From an uncultured Clostridia bacterium (GTDB lineage: Bacteria > Bacillota > Clostridia > Christensenellales > Pumilibacteraceae): a stretch of 5,625 nt of DNA. This document shows, one piece after another, positions 1-5,625 of the stretch. The translations under genes were made by a program, and so were the position numbers. Location: NCBI GenBank assembly GCA_900553555.1, contig USEG01000064.1, positions 1-5,625 on the forward strand. Direction: 5' to 3'. The notes below the pieces were generated by a model. That model was given only the letters and a program-made list of their open reading frames with translations. It did no database searches and had not been told where the DNA came from. How positions within the stretch are numbered: position 1 is the first letter of the stretch; every line of letters starts with the position of its first letter.

Positions 1-819
1 GGTGTGATGCGGCGAACGGAAAGGACGGCGGTTGACAATTCCTATGTTTTCGTCCAATATTCCTGCGACGCTGTGTATTTTGGTGGTTTCCAACGCTTCA
101 TCCAGCGTCATGTCCGGCAATATTGTCGGAATACAGCGCGCCAGCATGGTTTTGCCAGCCCCCGGCGGCCCTACCATAAGAATATTATGACCGCCCGCCG
201 CGGCAATTTCCAGCGCTCTTTTGGCAATATACTGACCTTTTACATACTTAAAGTCCTCGCTATAGGTCGCTTTACAGGAGGACAAACTTTTTGTCTCGAT
301 GGGTTTTATTACGCGTTCGCACGACAAAAATTCAACAACTTCTCGCAGCGAACCGCAGGCAAATACGTTTATTCCGTCAATATAGCACGCCTCGTTCGCG
401 TTTGCAGCGGGTATTATGATTTTATCGTAGCCTTTTTCTTTTGCCGAAATCAATATGGGCAAAATGCCCCTTACGTGCCTTATCGAGCCGTCCAGAGACA
501 ATTCGCCTACAAATATATAATCGTCGGTGCCGCTGACCTGTTCGGTGGCGCGTAAGATGCCCATTGCGACGCCCAGATCGTAAATAGACCCCTCTTTTTT
601 GGTGTCCGCCGGTGCGAAATTGATGGTTATCTTTTTCGGCGTAAACAAAAAACCGCTGTTTTTTATTGCGCTGCGCACCCGCTCTTTTGACTCTTTTATC
701 GCGGCGTCCGGCAGCCCGACTATCTCTATGCCGGGCAATCCGTTGTTTATGTCTATTTCCAGGCTTACTTCGTATCCCTTGATACCGTGTAAACCGAAAC
801 TTTTGATTTTAGACAGCAT
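1..819 (-). CDS. comM: YifB/ComM-type Mg-chelatase-like AAA+ ATPase, N-terminal 273 residues (3' end beyond window)
   Basis: Seen: an open frame of 273 codons begins MLSKIKSFGLHGIKGYEV and runs off the left window edge without a stop or frameshift. Residues about 20-140 form the ChlI/Lon-protease-like domain typical of the family, with LPGIEIVGLPDAAIKESKERV near residue 30-50 and FVGELSLDGSIRHVRGILP near 110-130. The Walker A motif GPPGAGKT is at 217-224, and the fragment ends in the family-typical RRPFRSPHHT. Walker B and the rest of the AAA+ module lie outside the window. Known: ComM of Gram-negative bacteria is a hexameric helicase that promotes branch migration when transformed DNA is integrated. 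The role of YifB homologues in Gram-positive bacteria is less clear, so a function in recombination is an inference. The start is supported by GAGGG seven bases upstream. The gene follows the membrane-protein gene by 15 bp, which suggests co-transcription. The usual family length is about 500 residues, so roughly half is present. Confidence 0.95.
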   Translation of the reverse strand, partial: MLSKIKSFGLHGIKGYEVSLEIDINNGLPGIEIVGLPDAAIKESKERVRSAIKNSGFLFTPKKITINFAPADTKKEGSIYDLGVAMGILRATEQVSGTDDYIFVGELSLDGSIRHVRGILPILISAKEKGYDKIIIPAANANEACYIDGINVFACGSLREVVEFLSCERVIKPIETKSLSSCKATYSEDFKYVKGQYIAKRALEIAAAGGHNILMVGPPGAGKTMLARCIPTILPDMTLDEALETTKIHSVAGILDENIGIVNRRPFRSPHHT

Positions 820-834
820 ATATCCGCCCTCGAT

Positions 835-2373
835 TTACTTCATTATAAAATATTTAAGCGCTGTAGAAACACTTGCTTTTTCGTTACCGCCCAAAGTGGA
901 ACGCTTTTCCGACATAGATATGCTTATTACGACCAGCGTCATATATACGAGATTAGCTATCGACAGCACGGACAAACCGATGGCAACCACTATTCCGAAC
1001 GTGTTGGAAGTGATCTGCATGCTGCCGGTATAGCTGGGGGATGTAAATACATCAAACGGCAAGTTATTAAAGTAACCGCCGAATACAAATACGCACACCA
1101 TCATAAGTATCATCAAAATCGATTCGGCAAACATGACTTTTAATATTCGCTTATCTTTAATCAGAATAAACGACATGAGCAGCAAAATTATCACCGGCAA
1201 AAGCGATGTAATGGAAAAATCAAAATATGTCGTATGCAATATAAACAGTGAAAACGCCGCCGTAAAAGTCAAAACCGCTCTGTTTTTTCCGCACATATAA
1301 ATCACTATGGTCAGCACCGCGACGACTATCGCAAATGCGGCGACAAAATACGGCGCCCGCTGGTCGCGGAATATTACATCGGTATTCCAGCCGCCTTTTC
1401 CGAAAATGTTGTATATGCTTAGCGCGTTGTTGGAATAAAATTCAAACTGATTTAACGGATAGATAAAAATCTGATAAATAAACTGGAAAAAATTCGCCGA
1501 ATATCTTTCCAGCATTAAAGGAAGACAAATGACATATTGCACGACGATAACGCCTATTACCGTCAAAGGAATACTGATGACGTCTTTTTTGGCAACGGCA
1601 ACGTTTCCCTCCCCCTTGGCAACGACCTTCAATTGTTTTGCCCAGATATAGACAAAATATACCGCGTACATGGGGAATAAATACGACGCATCCCTTATCC
1701 ACAACATAGCCGCTCCGTATACTATCAGCGCAACGGCGTATTTCTTTTCGACAATTGCGTAAAAGCTGCCCAGCAGTAGCGCCGCGAGAACGCTGTATGC
1801 GCTGCCCCATATCGACGAAGCAAATATAAACAGTGGGCACAGCATGACAAACCCTGCAAGTATTACTCCCGTCTGTTTATTGAGATATTTTACGGCAGCC
1901 TTGTACAGTATGAAAGCCGAACAAACATCCGCCAGCATAAACGGCAGTTTCAACACAAATTGAATTATCGGCGACGATGCGCTTATTCCGGCCGATATCA
2001 TAGAGCCCGCGGTAAGTCCTGCGTAAAAATATTGCAGCGGATAAACAAATCTGCCCGTTTGGAAATAATATCTTGCGATATATTGTCCGGGACCGTATTT
2101 ACTCCACTCCTCCGCAGCTTCGTATAAAGCGTATAACTCCTGTCTGTTGCCCACCGCAACAAACGACAAACCAAAGCGCAGCAATACGCCTATTCCGACC
2201 ACTATCAACATGGTTTTAGTCACGTTGATGTGCGTATATTCTATATTGATATTGCGTACAAGCAGCCAGACTGTCACTATTATCGCCAACAGCGTCAGAA
2301 TAATCAACAATGCCGACATTATAGTATCGACGGCCACGTTGTTGATATCGGAAGCAGCTAAAATAAAACTCAT
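835..2373 (-). CDS. Polytopic membrane protein, GT-C glycosyltransferase-like, divergent (512 aa)
   Basis: Seen: 512 residues with about 12-14 hydrophobic segments, including roughly 17-38, 52-75, 136-157, 168-198, 202-235, 255-277, 331-350, 377-397, 402-424 and 449-475, plus a short charged C-terminal tail. Inferred: the layout resembles bacterial GT-C enzymes, which transfer sugars from polyprenyl-phosphate donors on the outer face of the membrane. After the second membrane segment comes an extracytoplasmic loop with an acidic residue (E79) 15 positions before GPGQY (94-98). It is followed by YPLQYFY (111-117), KLPFMLADVCSAFILY (142-157), SSIWGSAYSV (176-185) and LWIRDASYLFP (214-224). Several of these have lost residues common in relatives, for example WGQxDS appears as WGSAYS, so activity is uncertain. 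The start is supported by GAGGA six to seven bases upstream. It lies downstream of gapA across a hairpin and just before the YifB/ComM gene. A non-enzymatic polytopic protein is an alternative. The substrate cannot be named. Confidence 0.6.
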   Translation of the reverse strand: MSFILAASDINNVAVDTIMSALLIILTLLAIIVTVWLLVRNINIEYTHINVTKTMLIVVGIGVLLRFGLSFVAVGNRQELYALYEAAEEWSKYGPGQYIARYYFQTGRFVYPLQYFYAGLTAGSMISAGISASSPIIQFVLKLPFMLADVCSAFILYKAAVKYLNKQTGVILAGFVMLCPLFIFASSIWGSAYSVLAALLLGSFYAIVEKKYAVALIVYGAAMLWIRDASYLFPMYAVYFVYIWAKQLKVVAKGEGNVAVAKKDVISIPLTVIGVIVVQYVICLPLMLERYSANFFQFIYQIFIYPLNQFEFYSNNALSIYNIFGKGGWNTDVIFRDQRAPYFVAAFAIVVAVLTIVIYMCGKNRAVLTFTAAFSLFILHTTYFDFSITSLLPVIILLLMSFILIKDKRILKVMFAESILMILMMVCVFVFGGYFNNLPFDVFTSPSYTGSMQITSNTFGIVVAIGLSVLSIANLVYMTLVVISISMSEKRSTLGGNEKASVSTALKYFIMK

Positions 2374-2420
2374 AAAAAATCCTCGTTATGAATAAAATAT
2401 TTTCCCCCATAATACGATTA

Positions 2421-2458
2421 AAGCTTTCGCGCGGGAGCACGTCCGCACGCGAAAGCTT
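2421..2458 (-). terminator. Long hairpin after gapA, possible weak or partial terminator
   Basis: A perfect 11-bp inverted repeat, AAGCTTTCGCG at 2421-2431 and its complement at 2448-2458, continues after a two-base bulge into a four-pair inner stem (2432-2435 with 2442-2445, one G-T pair) and closes on a six-base loop. It starts 19 bp past the gapA stop. In the leftward transcript the stem is followed by UUUAAUCGUAUU only if stem bases are counted, and by no real U-tract, so it is a poor classical intrinsic terminator. It may terminate partially, protect the gapA 3' end, or allow readthrough into the membrane-protein gene. Confidence 0.5.
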
Positions 2459-2476
2459 GATCGTCAAATAAATTCG

Positions 2477-3574
<1,098 letters not shown>

Positions 3575-4690
3575 TTATTTTAAATTTTCGGGATTAAGTC
3601 CCTGTAATTCCGGCAAAACGAACTTACCGTCTTTGCGAATAAGCACATCGTCAAAATATATTTCGCCTCCGCCGTACTCGGGCGTATGAATCTGGACAAG
3701 ATCCCAGTGTAAGGCGGATATATTGCCGTTATAAGCGTCTTCATAGCAGCAACCGGGCGTAAAATGCACCGAACCGGCAATTTTTTCGTCAAACAGGATA
3801 TCTCCCATGGGTTTTGTAATCATAGGATTGACGCCGAGAGCGAATTCTCCGACGTATCTGGCGCCTTCATCGGTGTCTAATATTTCCCGCAGTTTATCGT
3901 CATAATTTGCCGACGACTCGATAATTTTACCGTTTTTAAAAACCAGTTTGACATTCTCGAATTTTAATCCGCTGTGTATAGAGGGCGTATTGTAAGTAAT
4001 GACGCCGTTTACGCTGTTTTTAAGCGGCGCGGTATAAATTTCACCGTCCGGAATATTATAATTTCCGGCGCATTTTACGGCGGGCATGTCTTTAATCGAA
4101 AATGTCAAATCAGTGCCGTTTGCGACAATGCGCACCCTATCGGTTTTTTCCATAATTGTTTTAAGCGGCGTCATTCTGTCGTTCATCAGCGAATAATCGA
4201 GATTGCACACCGAAAAATAATAATCTTCAAACGCCTCCGTCGACATGCCAGACAACTGACTCATGGAATCGTTAGGATAACGCAGCACCACCCAGCGTGT
4301 CTTGGGCACCCTTATTTCATGGTGTACGGCATGTCCGTAAATACGCGAGTAAAGTTCCTGCTTTTCCGACGGTACATCGCTTAATTCATAAGAATTATAT
4401 CCTCCGCGCACGCCGATATAACAATCCATATCCTGCATTTTGGCTTTTGCGTATTTTGTCCAAGCCGTAACTGTGTTTTCGTCCGCCTGCATGAGCAACC
4501 GGCGCTGAATTTTATTGCTGTATACGTCGACAAACGGTATCGCACCGACTTTGTAAATGTTTTTAATAATTTCTTCTATCAACGGCGTTTCAACGTCAAA
4601 AGCCTCGACAAGTACTTTGTCGTTTTTCTTTGCGGCGACGGAATAACCGACCAGTTTTTCCGCCAAAATTTTTATTCTTTCATCTGTCAT
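3575..4690 (-). CDS. M29-family metal aminopeptidase, AmpS/PepS-type (371 aa)
   Basis: Removes N-terminal residues from peptides in the cytosol using a two-metal centre; the exact residue preference cannot be read from sequence. Seen: no signal peptide or membrane segment. The predicted metal and catalytic residues of the M29 fold are all in place: E217 in PDGEIYTAP, E282 in ARYVGEFALG, H309 in GSVHFTPG, Y316 seven residues later, and H328 with D330 in LHWDLV. The spacing from the first to the second glutamate (65) and from H309 to Y316 (7) agrees with the thermophilic enzymes as I recall them. The stretch between H309 and H328 is about a dozen residues shorter, and total length is also shorter than the usual 400-410. 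The start is supported by AAAGAGG nine bases upstream. It is divergent from the aldolase gene and lies 87 bp upstream of gapA on the same strand. A peptide-salvage role is inference. Confidence 0.93.
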   Translation of the reverse strand: MTDERIKILAEKLVGYSVAAKKNDKVLVEAFDVETPLIEEIIKNIYKVGAIPFVDVYSNKIQRRLLMQADENTVTAWTKYAKAKMQDMDCYIGVRGGYNSYELSDVPSEKQELYSRIYGHAVHHEIRVPKTRWVVLRYPNDSMSQLSGMSTEAFEDYYFSVCNLDYSLMNDRMTPLKTIMEKTDRVRIVANGTDLTFSIKDMPAVKCAGNYNIPDGEIYTAPLKNSVNGVITYNTPSIHSGLKFENVKLVFKNGKIIESSANYDDKLREILDTDEGARYVGEFALGVNPMITKPMGDILFDEKIAGSVHFTPGCCYEDAYNGNISALHWDLVQIHTPEYGGGEIYFDDVLIRKDGKFVLPELQGLNPENLK

Positions 4691-4709
4691 ACCATTAAAC
4701 CTCTTTATT

Positions 4710-4738
4710 AGTATAACACATATTTACCGCCGATACAA
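4710..4738 (-). promoter_or_regulatory. Predicted promoter of the M29 aminopeptidase gene
   Basis: On the minus strand TTGTAT (4733-4738) and TATACT (4710-4715) are 17 bp apart. Transcription would start near 4703, which falls inside the ribosome site (4700-4706) and leaves a leader of only about 13 bases. A second TATACT at 4738-4743, with a poor -35 TTTTTG 16 bp upstream (4760-4765), would give a leader of about 40 bases with the ribosome site intact. The two candidates overlap at one base, and either or both may be used. Confidence 0.5.
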
Positions 4739-4797
4739 GTATAAACGTTTTCAAATTTACAAAAAAACACATAAAATAAATATTTTCAAAAAAGTCC

Positions 4798-4817
4798 GTC
4801 AAAATGCTGGTCAAAAT
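4798..4817. repeat. Direct repeat GTCAAAAT x2 at the fba -35 region
   Basis: GTCAAAAT occurs at 4798-4805 and again at 4810-4817, 12 bp start to start. The second copy overlaps the predicted -35 of the aldolase promoter (4808-4813), and the first lies immediately upstream of it. The placement fits a binding site for a regulator, or chance in an AT-rich gap. No known regulator consensus is recognised. Confidence 0.3.
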
Positions 4818-4836
4818 CTTTTAAATGGTGTATAAT
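4808..4836 (+). promoter_or_regulatory. Predicted sigma-A-type promoter of the aldolase gene
   Basis: A perfect -10 TATAAT (4831-4836) stands 17 bp from the -35-like TGGTCA (4808-4813, four of six consensus matches). The region upstream (about 4740-4800) has A and T runs that could act as an UP element. The transcript would start near 4843, giving a leader of about 25 bases carrying GGAGG at 4857-4861. The strong -10 and ribosome site suit a highly expressed glycolytic gene. Confidence 0.75.
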
Positions 4837-4867
4837 AGCGACGAAAGTAATATTTTGGAGGATTATT

Positions 4868-5625
4868 ATGCCATTAGTTACAACAAAAGACATGTTTGCA
4901 AAAGCTTATGAGGGCGGATATGCCATCGGCGCTTTTAATGTCAATAACATGGAAACCATTCAGGGCATAGTCGAAGCCGGAAAAAAACAACAGGCTCCGC
5001 TCATTCTGCAGGTTTCCAAGGGCGCGAGAAATTACGCAAATCCGTTATATCTTAAAAAGCTTGTAGAGGCCGCCGTAGAAGATTCGGGGCTTCCCATTGC
5101 ATTGCATTTGGATCACGGCGATTCCTATGAACTGTGCAAATCCGCAATAGACGACGGATTTACTTCCGTAATGATCGACGCATCGTCGCTCCCCTTTGCC
5201 GACAATATCAAAGTTACGTCCGAAGTCGTCAAATACGCGCATGATCACGGCGTCGTCGTAGAAGCGGAACTGGGCAAGCTTGCCGGCGTCGAGGACGAAG
5301 TAAACGTATCCGACGAAAACGCTTGCTATACCGATCCCGGCCAGGTAGAAGAATTCGTCTCCAAAACAGGCGTTGATTCTTTGGCCATCGCTATCGGTAC
5401 TTCGCACGGTGCATATAAGTTTAAGGGCGAACCCAAACTGCGTTTCGACATTCTCGAAGAGGTGTCAAAACGTTTACCCAAATTCCCCATCGTTTTGCAC
5501 GGCGCTTCCTCTGTCATTCCCGAATATGTCGACATTATCAACCAGTACGGCGGCACAATGCCGGGAGCAAAAGGCGTGCCCGAAGATATGTTGAGAAGAG
5601 CCGCTTCAATGGCCGTCTGCAAGAT
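4868..5625 (+). CDS. fba: Class II fructose-1,6-bisphosphate aldolase, N-terminal 252 residues (3' end beyond window)
   Basis: A cytosolic zinc-dependent enzyme that cleaves fructose 1,6-bisphosphate to dihydroxyacetone phosphate and glyceraldehyde 3-phosphate, and runs in reverse for gluconeogenesis. Seen: the start MPLVTTKDMFAKAYEGGYAI, then GAFNVNN (21-27), and LHLDHGDS with predicted catalytic D82 and zinc ligand H83. Next come VEAELGKLAGVEDEV (131-145), AIGTSHGAYK with zinc ligand H180, and LHGASSV with zinc ligand H211. MPGAKGVPEDMLRRAA (231-246) fits the shorter class II type known from Clostridia, spirochaetes and Giardia. The frame is open to the window edge with no stop, and about 50-70 residues should be missing if the protein has the usual 305-325. 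GGAGG ends six bases before the ATG and settles the start. A relative acting on tagatose bisphosphate is the main alternative, but the sequence favours the fructose enzyme. It diverges from the aminopeptidase gene over a 177-bp gap. Confidence 0.96.
   Translation, partial: MPLVTTKDMFAKAYEGGYAIGAFNVNNMETIQGIVEAGKKQQAPLILQVSKGARNYANPLYLKKLVEAAVEDSGLPIALHLDHGDSYELCKSAIDDGFTSVMIDASSLPFADNIKVTSEVVKYAHDHGVVVEAELGKLAGVEDEVNVSDENACYTDPGQVEEFVSKTGVDSLAIAIGTSHGAYKFKGEPKLRFDILEEVSKRLPKFPIVLHGASSVIPEYVDIINQYGGTMPGAKGVPEDMLRRAASMAVCK

Noticed and set aside
4..555. A plus-strand frame opposite the YifB/ComM gene
   Set aside because: The minus strand here encodes an unbroken conserved AAA+ protein. The plus-strand translation looks like nothing known.
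599..1033. A plus-strand frame spanning the junction of the YifB/ComM and membrane-protein genes
   Set aside because: It overlaps both well-supported minus-strand genes and has no ribosome site. Its hydrophobicity mirrors the opposite strand.
2374..2420. A possible promoter (TATTAT or TATTTT) before the membrane-protein gene
   Set aside because: No acceptable -35 lies at 16-18 bp from either hexamer, so I did not annotate it.
5045..5622. Minus-strand frames opposite the aldolase
   Set aside because: They are antisense to conserved catalytic stretches of the aldolase, with no independent start signals.

Overview
The window looks like a chromosomal housekeeping segment of a Firmicutes-type bacterium, probably a clostridial or gut-associated lineage. 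This is inferred from strong GGAGG-type ribosome sites, sigma-A-like promoters in AT-rich gaps, and a class II fructose-bisphosphate aldolase of the short Clostridia/protist type. No 16S or other taxonomic marker is present, so the assignment is soft. Nothing in the window indicates a phage, plasmid, transposon, CRISPR array, tRNA or rRNA.

Layout: four genes are read leftward and one rightward. From right to left on the minus strand they are an M29-family metal aminopeptidase (3575-4690), a glyceraldehyde-3-phosphate dehydrogenase (2477-3487), a large polytopic membrane protein with a GT-C glycosyltransferase-like layout (835-2373), and the N-terminal half of a YifB/ComM-type AAA+ ATPase (1-819, cut by the window edge). 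On the plus strand, diverging from the aminopeptidase, is the start of a class II fructose-1,6-bisphosphate aldolase (4868-5625, cut by the window edge).

Regulation: the aldolase, GAPDH and aminopeptidase each have a recognisable promoter. A long hairpin lies between gapA and the membrane protein, but it lacks a proper U-tract. The membrane protein and the YifB/ComM gene are only 15 bp apart and probably co-transcribed. No convincing promoter was found in front of that pair, so they may depend on readthrough from gapA.

Functional picture: aldolase and GAPDH are nearly consecutive glycolytic steps, encoded a little over 1 kb apart on opposite strands with a peptidase between them. The least ordinary item is the 512-residue membrane protein. 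It has the general GT-C layout but has diverged at positions where bacterial relatives usually carry recognisable motifs. The GAPDH is of the E. coli GapA/eukaryote-like class rather than the type usual in Bacillus and Clostridium. I do not see a new multi-gene system here.
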